From assembly GCA_031275035.1 (NCBI GenBank), contig JAISPH010000009.1:1-6850 (forward strand): 6,850 nt of DNA, read 5' to 3'. Positions 1 through 6,558 of this stretch are shown piece by piece. This DNA is from Treponema sp. (lineage in GTDB: Bacteria; Spirochaetota; Spirochaetia; Treponematales; Breznakiellaceae). The translations under genes were made by a program, and so were the position numbers. A model generated the notes under the pieces. The model saw only the letters and a program-made list of their open reading frames with translations. It ran no database searches and was not told the DNA's origin. How positions within the stretch are numbered: position 1 is the stretch's first letter; each line of letters starts with the position of its first letter.

Positions 1-21
1 GATTTGGCTTATAGTTTTCAT
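1..21 (-). CDS. 5' end of a divergent gene, cut by the window edge
   Basis: Reading the minus strand, an ATG at 21-19 opens a frame MKTISQI that runs off the left edge. An AGGAG lies at 35-31, nine bases before the ATG, which is good Shine-Dalgarno spacing. Only seven codons are visible, so the product cannot be named. The gene would be divergent from the methyltransferase pseudogene, with about 150 bases between the two starts. I see no convincing -35/-10 pair for it. It could be chance, but ATG, spacing and Shine-Dalgarno together make a real start likely. Confidence 0.45.
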
Positions 22-30
22 GGCGGGAGT

Positions 31-35
31 CTCCT
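31..35 (-). promoter_or_regulatory. Shine-Dalgarno of the divergent partial gene
   Basis: AGGAG on the minus strand, nine bases upstream of the ATG at 21-19. It is the main reason for calling a gene start at the left edge. Confidence 0.45.
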
Positions 36-128
36 GTTTGATAGTTTTTCCAACTACAATCTTATCAGGTTTCTCTCGCCTTTTCTATCTTTTCAGGGGT
101 TTTGGAACAGGCTCATTTATAATATTTT

Positions 129-158
129 TTCACTAGGACTATAAGCCTAATGTATAAT
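129..158 (+). promoter_or_regulatory. Candidate promoter for the methyltransferase pseudogene
   Basis: A perfect TATAAT lies at 153-158, with TTCACT (four of six to TTGACA) at 129-134 and an 18-base spacer. Transcription would begin near 165, leaving only about ten bases before the ATG at 176 and probably removing part of the weak GAAGG Shine-Dalgarno at 164-168. A second TATAAT at 118-123 has no -35 at a usable distance. The region is AT-rich, so chance matches are likely. Confidence 0.3.
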
Positions 159-175
159 GTCGAGAAGGCTGCATA

Positions 176-940
176 ATGCCGGATATAACGGAACCCCCGG
201 ACATGGGTTCATATCACAAGGCCGAAATGAATTCCGCAGTCTGGAGGAGCGATAAGTCGCTCGAAAGGTTTTCGCTCTACAGTCTCAGGCGTGAAGAAAA
301 ATATTTGTTTCCAAAGTATTTCTCTGCGGGATCATCCGTCCTGGATCTGGCCTGCGGCGCCGGACGTACCACGCTCTGTCTCTATGAGATGGGGTATAAG
401 GTAAGGCATCGATCTTTCGGATACGCTGATCAACGCCGCTAAAAAACGTTTTCCCTATCTTTTATTTGAAGAGGGCAGTTATTGCATCAACGAAACCGGC
501 GAGTCCTATGACAATGTGCTCATTTCCTCAACAGTCTGGATTATGCATACCCCGAAACGGAAAGGGAAAAGGCCCTTGGCGAATGCGCCCGGGTATTAAA
601 AAAGGGGGGCTATTTTATAATGTCGTCCCACAATATAAGGTCATTGAACTGGGCGCTATTGCCGTGGACTTCCCATAAATGGTTTTTGCTGAAAAATACG
701 TTTAATGTATTTTTGCCTAAAAAATATATTTATGAACCGTATACCGGGACCTGGACCTTTTTTGCCTCCGCACAGTATGTAATACAACAGGCGCAAAAGT
801 ACGGGTTTATGTTTAAGGAGATGACGGGGGTCAGGCCGCTTTCCGGCGAAACCCTGAACCGTTATTTTTCTCCGCACATAACCTATGCGTTTCAAAAAAA
901 TGAAGCCCCCGCCGCAGAACGGGTTAAGGGAAAAGATTGA
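176..940 (+). pseudogene. Class I SAM-dependent methyltransferase, broken by two frameshifts
   Basis: The pieces together read as one methyltransferase of about 254 residues, a usual length for a free-standing enzyme of this fold. The first piece (176 to about 403) contains the SAM-binding glycine loop VLDLACGAGRTT at residues 55-66. The middle piece lies in another frame from about 405 (GIDLSDTLINAAKKRFPYLL) and supplies the acidic end of strand beta-2. The last piece returns to the first frame from about 530 (NSLDYAYPETEREKALGE, then VLKKGGYFIMSSHN) and ends at TGA 938-940. The first break fits one extra base (or two lost) at 402-405. The second fits one lost T near 526-530, which would restore ISFNSLDY. 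No homopolymer run sits at either break, so programmed shifting is unlikely. As written, translation from 176 stops at 442 after 88 residues. The acceptor substrate cannot be told. Sequencing error is an alternative to real decay. Confidence 0.8.
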
Positions 941-965
941 CCACGGTCCCCGTTTCAGTTAATAT
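937..965 (+). promoter_or_regulatory. Promoter of the proline tRNA gene
   Basis: TTGACC (five of six to TTGACA) at 937-942, a 17-base spacer, and TAATAT (four of six to TATAAT) at 960-965. Transcription would start near 972, at the mature 5' end of the tRNA at 974. The -35 box overlaps the TGA stop of the upstream methyltransferase pseudogene. The -10 is imperfect, but spacing and placement are right. Confidence 0.5.
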
Positions 966-973
966 GCTTCATT

Positions 974-1046
974 CGGGACGTAGCCTAGCGGCTAAGGCAC
1001 CTGCTTTGGGAGCAGGGAATCGGCGGTTCAAATCCGCCCGTCCCGA
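974..1046 (+). tRNA. tRNA-Pro, anticodon TGG
   Basis: A complete 73-base cloverleaf. The acceptor CGGGACG (974-980) pairs fully with CGTCCCG (1039-1045), and the discriminator is A1046. The D stem is GCC/GGC (983-985 with 996-998), with GG in the D loop. The anticodon stem CCTGC/GCAGG (1000-1004 with 1012-1016) closes the loop TTTGGGA, placing anticodon TGG at 1007-1009, which reads CCA and, with wobble, other proline codons. The variable loop is five bases. The T stem GGCGG/CCGCC (1022-1026 with 1034-1038) closes the loop TTCAAAT. A 5' C1 opposite G72 is typical of bacterial proline tRNA. No CCA end is encoded, since AAAA follows, so a CCA-adding enzyme is needed. Confidence 0.97.
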
Positions 1047-1063
1047 AAAAGCAGAGGCGCTGC
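1046..1063 (-). terminator. Weak candidate terminator after the oxidoreductase gene
   Basis: On the minus strand GCAG, a five-base loop and CTGC (1063-1051) are followed by five T (1050-1046), 35 bases past the oxidoreductase stop. The stem is only four pairs, so this is a marginal terminator. The T run also overlaps the 3' end of the convergent tRNA gene. No good terminator is visible for the tRNA itself. Confidence 0.25.
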
Positions 1064-1097
1064 GGCTGTTCGGATGCCCGGCGGCTAAACACGGCTG

Positions 1098-2159
1098 CTA
1101 CCGGCCCCAGGGCTTTACCGAGTGGAGGTATTCGATGACCCGCAGGCCGTCGGCGGCGGAGGAACGGGGCCGCCGGGCGGGGTCCCGGACGCAGGCCGCG
1201 GCATCGGCGGCCATACCGGCAAAATAGCCCGTGGAGCCCTCAAAGGCGGCGGCGGTTTTTTTCAAGGAACGGAAACCCTCGGCGTAGGGGCTTTCGGCGC
1301 TTTCCCAAACCTCAAAGATCCCGTTGCCGATCCGCAGCCGCCCCCGCTCGCAGGAAAATTCCATTTCAAAAACCAGGTGATCCCGGCCTGCTCCGATCTG
1401 CAGCACAAAGGGAATGGAAGCGAAAGACCGGCGGACGGACGGCGGGATTGTCTTGTCCGGGACGGAAACTGGCCCGGCGGCGGGCGGATCGGCGCATCGG
1501 ATCAATTGACCCGAAAGCCAGGCCGTACCTTTCCGGGCGGCCAGCTTTGCCCCCCAGGCTTTTTTGTGCTTCATCACCAAACCGGAAAGATACATAATGG
1601 CGTCAGCCAGATGGGTGCCGTCATGCCAGAGAACATCGAGGAGGCGTTTGGCCTTTCCCATATACAAATCGGCCCGAACGCTCAAGAGCGGCCCCAGCCT
1701 GCCTTCATCCAGAATGGCCTTGGCCTGCATATAATCCGCGGAATAGCGGCGCTCGTGGTTGGTAAGGATCCGGACCGGGCTGGATCTTTCCAGGGCGGCG
1801 ATACGCCGGGCCCGGCTCAGGGTGTCCGCCAGGGGTTTTTCGCAGATTACCGCCGGTACACCACGGGCGGCGGCCAGACGGCAGTACTGTTCGTGGCTGT
1901 CCGGGGGGGTGGCAATGACCACCAGCCGGGGCTTTTCGGCGGCGATCATTCCGGCGGCGTCAGCGTAGACCGGAACCCGCCATGTTTCCGCAAAGAGCCG
2001 CCGCCGCTTTTCGTCCGTATCGCAGCCCACCGCCAGCACACAGTCCGGGCTGGCGGCAATGGCTCCGGCATGGGTACAGGGCTTTTCCCGGAGCTTGTCA
2101 TTCTCAAGAAGGCTGGCTATCCGGCCCAGGCCGATAATCGCGGCGCGTATTTTTTCCAT
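1098..2159 (-). CDS. Gfo/Idh/MocA-family NAD(P)-dependent oxidoreductase
   Basis: A 353-residue cytoplasmic protein with the two-domain layout of the glucose-fructose oxidoreductase / inositol dehydrogenase / MocA family. The N-terminal Rossmann fold begins IRAAIIGLGRIA, with the dinucleotide loop GLGRIA at residues 10-15. The strand VVIATPPDSH (80-89) and the family signature CEKPLAD (106-112) follow; the lysine of EKP is a catalytic-site residue in characterised members. NHERRYS (134-140) and HDGTHLAD (179-186) lie in the substrate domain, where H183 matches the conserved active-site histidine. Such enzymes usually oxidise or epimerise a sugar, inositol or related hydroxyl; the substrate cannot be named. 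The ATG has AAAGG four bases upstream. The gene lies 104 bases after the RND permease on the same strand, so cotranscription is possible, but no functional link to efflux is evident. It converges on the tRNA gene. Its C-terminal region is Ala/Arg-rich. Confidence 0.9.
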   Translation of the reverse strand: MEKIRAAIIGLGRIASLLENDKLREKPCTHAGAIAASPDCVLAVGCDTDEKRRRLFAETWRVPVYADAAGMIAAEKPRLVVIATPPDSHEQYCRLAAARGVPAVICEKPLADTLSRARRIAALERSSPVRILTNHERRYSADYMQAKAILDEGRLGPLLSVRADLYMGKAKRLLDVLWHDGTHLADAIMYLSGLVMKHKKAWGAKLAARKGTAWLSGQLIRCADPPAAGPVSVPDKTIPPSVRRSFASIPFVLQIGAGRDHLVFEMEFSCERGRLRIGNGIFEVWESAESPYAEGFRSLKKTAAAFEGSTGYFAGMAADAAACVRDPARRPRSSAADGLRVIEYLHSVKPWGR

Positions 2160-2160
2160 A

Positions 2161-2217
2161 GCGCCTTTCAGGGTACACGATTATCGCCGCTAAGAATACA
2201 TTAGCCGGTGAAGGCGC
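2161..2217 (-). promoter_or_regulatory. Foldable leader that pairs the oxidoreductase ribosome-binding site
   Basis: In the minus-strand transcript, GCGCCTTCA (2217-2209) can pair with TGAAAGGCGC (2170-2161): nine pairs with one bulged A. The AAAGG Shine-Dalgarno (2168-2164) lies inside that stem, and the ATG is one base beyond it. Nested inside is a second hairpin, CC-GCTAA with TTAGC-GG (2208-2201 with 2193-2187, one bulged G, seven-base loop). The structure could lower translation of the oxidoreductase. No T run follows, so it does not look like a terminator. No known riboswitch class is recognised; the regulatory role is inferred from pairing alone. Confidence 0.4.
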
Positions 2218-2263
2218 AGGGTTCCGTGATCTCCGGGATCATCACCTTTCCTTGACGGCGGAC

Positions 2264-5200
2264 TTACACCGCTTCGGCGCCGGGGGTCTTCCGCTTCCTG
2301 TCGTGCCGTGAGTTGAGGATCGAATACACGATGGGGGTAACAAAGAGGGTCATCAGGGAGCTGACTGTCAGGCCCCCGACAAAAGTCTTGCCTATGGGCT
2401 GAATGGTATCGGCCCCGGCGCCGGGGAAAAAGGCAATGGGGACCATGCCCAGGATGGTGGTCAGGCTGGTCATCAGAATGGGCCGCAGCCGGTTCCGTCC
2501 CGCCTCAAGGCAGGCGTCCCGGACCAGCATACCCCTGGCCCGGAGGGTGTTGGTATAGTCCACCAGCACGATGCCGTTGTTCACCACCACCCCCACCAGG
2601 GCTACGATTCCCACGGCGCTGAACACCGACATGGCTTCGCTGCCGATCTTGTAGACCCAGATCACCCCGATAAAGAGCAGGGGAATCGAGAAAAAGATAA
2701 TCAGGGGATCCACCAGGGATTCAAACTGGCTTGCCATAAGGGCAAAAACCAGAAAAATTGCTACGGCAATGATAAAGATAAAACGGCGGTTATACTTTTG
2801 TACCTCCTGGGCCTCCCCTAGGTATCGAATCGTAACCCCCTCCCGGGGAATCAGGTAACGCTGAATCACCGCCTCAAGCCGTTTCTGCATATCCGTGGCG
2901 GCGATAGCCCGGGGCAAATCTCCGGTAACCCGGACCACCCGTTCCCGGTTTTCCCGGCGTATCGCCGTGGGAGCCCGGTTCTCCACAATCCGGGCCACAT
3001 TGGAGAGGGAGATACGGCTGCCGTTCCGGCCCATCACAAAGATTGCGTCCAGATTGGGAAGACCCCGGCGGTCCTCGTCCCGGAGCATCACCTCTATGTC
3101 GATAAGCCGGTCGCCCTGGGAAATGGCAGCGGCCGCCGTGCCGTCCATGGCGGTCCTTATCTCCTGGGCGATTCCCTGGAGGGACACTCCCAAGCTTGCG
3201 GCCCGGTCCCGGTCTATCTCAACCTCAAGCTGGGGCGCTCCTTCGTCAAGATTCACCGCGGGATTTTCAATTTCGGGAAGATACCGGGCGATGATATTCC
3301 GTATGTCCGCGGCCTCGTCCATAATGGCGTTGATATCCCTGGAACTGAGGGCGATTTCCACCGCCTGGGTGCTGCCCATGGAACGGCCCGCCCGGAAGCT
3401 GATTCTGGTTCCGGGAATTTCCGTAATGACGGGCGTCAGTTTTCTGATGATGGTCTCCGGAGTATCGATCTGCTTTGCCGGTTCCGGCAGGGTAATTTGA
3501 AGATTTCCCTGATTGTTCCCGCTCCGCCTGGCGGTAAGGACGATATTGGTGTACCCCTCCACCTGTTCCTTGACCACCGCCTCCAGATCCATCAGCACTT
3601 TTTCGGTAACGTCAATAGCGGTTCCCTGGGGCATGGAGACATTCAGGGTAACCGTATCGTCGGTCCGGCTTCGGATAAAGAGATTCATCCCTATGCCGGA
3701 AAACTGGAGCAGAGAGAAGCCCAGGATCGCCAGTACCAGCAGAAGAATGACAAGGCGGCGGCCCAGGCAGTAGTCCAGGGCGCATTTGTAGGCCCCTTCC
3801 ATAGCGCCGAAGAATCTTTCCATCCCCTCGTCCAGCTTTTTAAGCGGCCCGTTCCGCAGGGGCCGCTGCCTCCGGGTATCCAGCTTCAGAATGGAGCCGC
3901 AGAGACTGGGCACCAGGGTCAGGGCCACCGCCAGGGAACAGGTAAGGGAAATAACCACGGTAAAGATAAGATCGCTGAAAAGCTGGCCCATCATCTCCAG
4001 ATCGTTTTTATAAATGATCAGGGGAAGGAACACGCAGAGGGTCGTGGCGGTGGAGGTAACAATGGCCCGGATCATCTCCTGGCTTCCCAGCACCGCGGCA
4101 ACCGCCGGCTTTGCCCCCCGGAGCCGGTAGTTGTGGACATTGTCGAGGATAACAATAGATGCATCCACGGTCATCCCCAGTCCCAGGATAAGCCCGGTCA
4201 GGGTCAGAAGGTTCAGGGTGAAACCGAAGGCCGCCATAAACATCAGGGTAAGGAGTATTGAAACAGGAATGGCAAGGCCGATGATCAGGGTTCCCTTGAT
4301 ATTTCTGAGAAAAATAAAAAGGATGAGCATGGCCAGAACGGCGCCCTGGACGGCATTGGAATAGACCTGGGTCAGGGTTGCGTTGATCAGCGTGGTATTG
4401 TCCGAAAGCACCCCCAGGGTTATTCCCCGGGGCAGATCCGCATTGATCTCGTCCAGAGCCTCCCGGACCCGGTTCGCCACCTGCACCGAATTGCTGTCGC
4501 TTTCGCTTTGAACTTGAATATAGACGCCGCTTTGGCCGTTCACGTACACCCTGGCCGCATTGTCGTTGTAGCCCAGGGAAACGGCGGCGATATCCTCAAT
4601 GCGAATTCCCTGGCTGCGGCCTCCGCCCAGCTCCACGGTCTTAACCACGAGCCGCCTTACCTGATCCGGGGTTACCAGCTCCTGCCTGGTGAGGATCTGG
4701 TACTCCCTGGTTCCCCGCCTGAGGCTGCCCCCGGAGACAAGAATGTTCTGCCCCTTCAAGGCGGCGCTTACGTCGTTCAGAGTCAGGTTGAAGGCCGCAA
4801 GCCGGTTAAGGGAAACCGCCACCTTGATGATCTGGGTGGTGCCCCCGGTTACATCCGCCGAAGCGACCCCCTCGATACGCTCAATCCTGGCCTGAATTTC
4901 ATCCTCCGCAAAGATCCTCAGCTGATCCGGCGGATAATTGCCCCGGACCACCAGGCGCATAATGGGTATGGCGGACATATCGTAACGCCGTACCGTGGGA
5001 GTCCCCGCCCCGTCGGGCAGGGAATTGGCAAGCCGGGCCACCAGGGTTTGGGCGTCGGTTACCGCCTCGTCCATGTCGGTGCCGTAGGCAAAGTTCAAGG
5101 TGATGGAACTGGACTCAAAGGAGGAATTTGAGGTCATGTCCGTAAGGCCCCTGGACGAGGCCAGGGCCTTTTCCAGGGGTTCGGTGATGTTCCGCTCCAC

Positions 5201-5374
5201 GTCCGCAGGGCCCGCCCCGGGGAATGAGGTATACACCGAAAGGACCGGCCTGACCGTGGAGGGGTAGAGATCCACCGCTATGTTGGGAACCAGGGTCAGG
5301 GCTATGCCCAGGGCCAGGGCGTAGAGCATCACTATGGTAACGGGCCGGTGAACCGAATACCTGGGAATATTCAT
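2264..5374 (-). CDS. RND-family (HAE1-type) efflux permease
   Basis: An inner-membrane proton-driven exporter of about 1036 residues, the usual full length. The start is the ATG at 5374, because MNIPRYSVHRPV is the typical RND N-terminus; 35 further codons are open upstream but overlap the adaptor gene and look like nothing known. Twelve membrane segments can be placed: 12-31, then six between about 337 and 558, then five between 864 and 1021. Two large periplasmic porter/docking loops (about 32-336 and 559-863) repeat the same plan. FPGAGPADVERNITEPLEKA (51-70) is the family signature after the first segment. Segment 4 reads GLGMTVDASIVILDN (398-412) and segment 10 GVVVNNGIVLVDY. Substrates are probably drugs, dyes, bile-like compounds or lipids; heavy-metal transport is less likely from the motifs. 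It follows the adaptor gene by 28 bases and should be translated from the same transcript. No frame disruption is seen. Confidence 0.95.
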   Translation of the reverse strand: MNIPRYSVHRPVTIVMLYALALGIALTLVPNIAVDLYPSTVRPVLSVYTSFPGAGPADVERNITEPLEKALASSRGLTDMTSNSSFESSSITLNFAYGTDMDEAVTDAQTLVARLANSLPDGAGTPTVRRYDMSAIPIMRLVVRGNYPPDQLRIFAEDEIQARIERIEGVASADVTGGTTQIIKVAVSLNRLAAFNLTLNDVSAALKGQNILVSGGSLRRGTREYQILTRQELVTPDQVRRLVVKTVELGGGRSQGIRIEDIAAVSLGYNDNAARVYVNGQSGVYIQVQSESDSNSVQVANRVREALDEINADLPRGITLGVLSDNTTLINATLTQVYSNAVQGAVLAMLILFIFLRNIKGTLIIGLAIPVSILLTLMFMAAFGFTLNLLTLTGLILGLGMTVDASIVILDNVHNYRLRGAKPAVAAVLGSQEMIRAIVTSTATTLCVFLPLIIYKNDLEMMGQLFSDLIFTVVISLTCSLAVALTLVPSLCGSILKLDTRRQRPLRNGPLKKLDEGMERFFGAMEGAYKCALDYCLGRRLVILLLVLAILGFSLLQFSGIGMNLFIRSRTDDTVTLNVSMPQGTAIDVTEKVLMDLEAVVKEQVEGYTNIVLTARRSGNNQGNLQITLPEPAKQIDTPETIIRKLTPVITEIPGTRISFRAGRSMGSTQAVEIALSSRDINAIMDEAADIRNIIARYLPEIENPAVNLDEGAPQLEVEIDRDRAASLGVSLQGIAQEIRTAMDGTAAAAISQGDRLIDIEVMLRDEDRRGLPNLDAIFVMGRNGSRISLSNVARIVENRAPTAIRRENRERVVRVTGDLPRAIAATDMQKRLEAVIQRYLIPREGVTIRYLGEAQEVQKYNRRFIFIIAVAIFLVFALMASQFESLVDPLIIFFSIPLLFIGVIWVYKIGSEAMSVFSAVGIVALVGVVVNNGIVLVDYTNTLRARGMLVRDACLEAGRNRLRPILMTSLTTILGMVPIAFFPGAGADTIQPIGKTFVGGLTVSSLMTLFVTPIVYSILNSRHDRKRKTPGAEAV

Positions 5375-5388
5375 GGCGGGTTCCCGCC
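5375..5388 (-). repeat. Inverted repeat abutting the permease start codon
   Basis: GGCGGG and CCCGCC, two bases apart, form a perfect inverted repeat ending directly against the permease ATG at 5374. It fills the place of a Shine-Dalgarno, and no AGGAGG-like site is otherwise present in the 28-base gap after the adaptor stop. As RNA it would form at least five G-C pairs around a four-base loop. This suggests that ribosomes finishing the adaptor open the site for the permease (translational coupling). That reading is an inference; short GC palindromes are common in this GC-rich stretch. Confidence 0.4.
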
Positions 5389-5402
5389 CAGCGCTTTGGG
5401 GT

Positions 5403-6419
5403 TCATTCCACCACCCGGACCGGTTCGCCGTCGGAGAGAAAGTTCTGGCCCGCGGTAACGATCCGCTCCCCCGGCTCAAGGCCGCCGCTTACTTCGATAA
5501 TTTCCTCGTTTCCCAGACCCAAGGTAATTTCCCGCCGTTCCGCAATATCCTCCCCGTTAACCACAAAGACAATCCAGGAGCCGTAGGTATTGATCACTGC
5601 GGAACGGGGGATCACCGGCACGCCGGTCCGGGAACCCGTTACCAGAGATACGGTGGCGAACATCCCCGCCCGTATCCTGGGATCGACCCTGCCCCGGAAA
5701 TCCGGCGCAAAGCGCAGCCGTATCCTCAAGGTCCGGCTCAGGGGGTCCAGGACGGGGCTTACCTCGTAGATCTCCGCAGGAAAGCTTTCATCCGGGATGG
5801 CCTCAAGGGAAACCGCCGCGCCCATCCCCGGCTCTATGGCGGTGGAAAAGCGCTCGGGTATAGAGGTCTCCACCACAAGCCCCGCCAGGTTTCCCACCAC
5901 ATAGACGGCGGTCTGGGTCGATACGGTATCGCCGGGATTAAGCGGAGTTTGAAGGATGGTACCGGATATAGTGGATACCACCGGACTTTGGGCATAGAGC
6001 TCTCCGGGCCGGCTGGGGTCCACCATGGCCACCGTCTGGCCCCGGCTTACGGTATCGCCGGTACGGAAACGCAGTTCCGTAATCTTCCCCGCCGCATTGG
6101 GATAGATGGATACCTGGCTTTGGGCAAGGATGTCGCCGTTGATCACCACGCTGTTTTCCACCGTTCCCAGAACTACCGTCCCGGCCCGGATTGCTGTGGC
6201 GTTCCGAGCCTGGCCGCCGCGGCTCCCTCCGTCCGGGGCGGAACCCTGGCCGCCGGAGGCCGGAACAGGCCGTTCTGTCTGTCCCGGCGCTTCCGCCGCC
6301 GCCGCCAGGATCCAGGCGGCGCGGTTTCTCCGTATAAGGGAATGGACGATACCGCCGGCAAAGATCAGGATCAAAAAAACGATGATGACCGTTATCGCTC
6401 CGGCTTTGGCGTTTTTCAC
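5403..6419 (-). CDS. RND efflux periplasmic adaptor (membrane fusion protein) with almost no hairpin
   Basis: A 338-residue adaptor that should bridge the permease in the periplasm. A hydrophobic segment at residues 8-29 anchors it in the inner membrane, with no lipobox cysteine. A low-complexity Gly/Ala/Pro linker spans about 40-75. The lipoyl-like domain is formed by two halves: about 104-134 (PNAAGKITELRFRTGDTV) and 145-176 (STISGTILQTPLNPGDTV). Only about ten residues (PSRPGELYAQ) join the halves, where AcrA-type adaptors carry a long alpha-helical coiled-coil hairpin. A beta-barrel (178-262, ending RIRAGMFATVSL) and a membrane-proximal domain (263-338, with GVPVIPRSAV) follow. This matches the hairpin-less plan reported for Borrelia BesA. 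The start is GTG at 6419-6417, with AAGGA seven bases upstream; the nearby ATG triplets are out of frame. It is the first visible gene of the efflux unit, with no TolC-type gene before it. Confidence 0.9.
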   Translation of the reverse strand: MKNAKAGAITVIIVFLILIFAGGIVHSLIRRNRAAWILAAAAEAPGQTERPVPASGGQGSAPDGGSRGGQARNATAIRAGTVVLGTVENSVVINGDILAQSQVSIYPNAAGKITELRFRTGDTVSRGQTVAMVDPSRPGELYAQSPVVSTISGTILQTPLNPGDTVSTQTAVYVVGNLAGLVVETSIPERFSTAIEPGMGAAVSLEAIPDESFPAEIYEVSPVLDPLSRTLRIRLRFAPDFRGRVDPRIRAGMFATVSLVTGSRTGVPVIPRSAVINTYGSWIVFVVNGEDIAERREITLGLGNEEIIEVSGGLEPGERIVTAGQNFLSDGEPVRVVE

Positions 6420-6426
6420 ATAACCA

Positions 6427-6431
6427 TCCTT
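6427..6431 (-). promoter_or_regulatory. Shine-Dalgarno fixing the GTG start of the adaptor
   Basis: AAGGA on the minus strand, seven bases before GTG 6419-6417. The ATG at 6421-6419 runs straight into TGA, and the ATG at 6427-6425 is in another frame, so GTG is the only sensible start. Confidence 0.6.
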
Positions 6432-6558
6432 AATTTATAGACCATCGTACAGATCCGGCCCTAACAAGTAAATGCAAGTACCATGCCAACTGTGTCCGGT
6501 TTCCCTGGAAAAACCTGATTTTTCAGTTTATTCGCAGTGGGGTCTAATATGCACTAAT

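Noticed and set aside
466..678. A 70-codon frame within the methyltransferase region
   Set aside because: It lies in the third frame, over codons that clearly belong to the methyltransferase pieces, and its translation resembles nothing.
937..1227. A 96-codon frame across the tRNA and the end of the oxidoreductase
   Set aside because: It covers a whole tRNA gene, has no ribosome-binding site, and is antisense to a well-supported gene.
2180..2185. GATAAT on the minus strand as a -10 box for the oxidoreductase
   Set aside because: No -35 is found at usable spacing, and the hexamer falls in a small palindrome (CGAT-T-ATCG) that occurs readily by chance.
1122..2204. A long 360-codon plus-strand frame opposite the oxidoreductase
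   Set aside because: It is a Gly/Pro-rich mirror of a GC-rich gene with strong family motifs on the other strand.
2229..2243. TGATC/GATCA hairpin after the permease stop as a terminator
   Set aside because: The stem is only five pairs and no T run follows on the minus strand.
3497..4261. A 254-codon plus-strand frame opposite the permease
   Set aside because: His/Gln/Gly-rich antisense reading without motifs; the minus-strand permease fully explains the region.
5375..5479. An upstream extension of the permease by 35 residues
   Set aside because: It overlaps the adaptor coding end, and the residues do not resemble an RND N-terminus, which begins cleanly at MNIPRYSVHRPV.
6434..6439. TATAAA on the minus strand as the adaptor -10 box
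   Set aside because: Transcription would start inside the Shine-Dalgarno at 6431-6427, and there is no -35 at 16 to 18 bases.
5373..6440. A 355-codon plus-strand frame opposite the adaptor
   Set aside because: It is the antisense shadow of the adaptor gene; composition is implausible and no family motif is seen.
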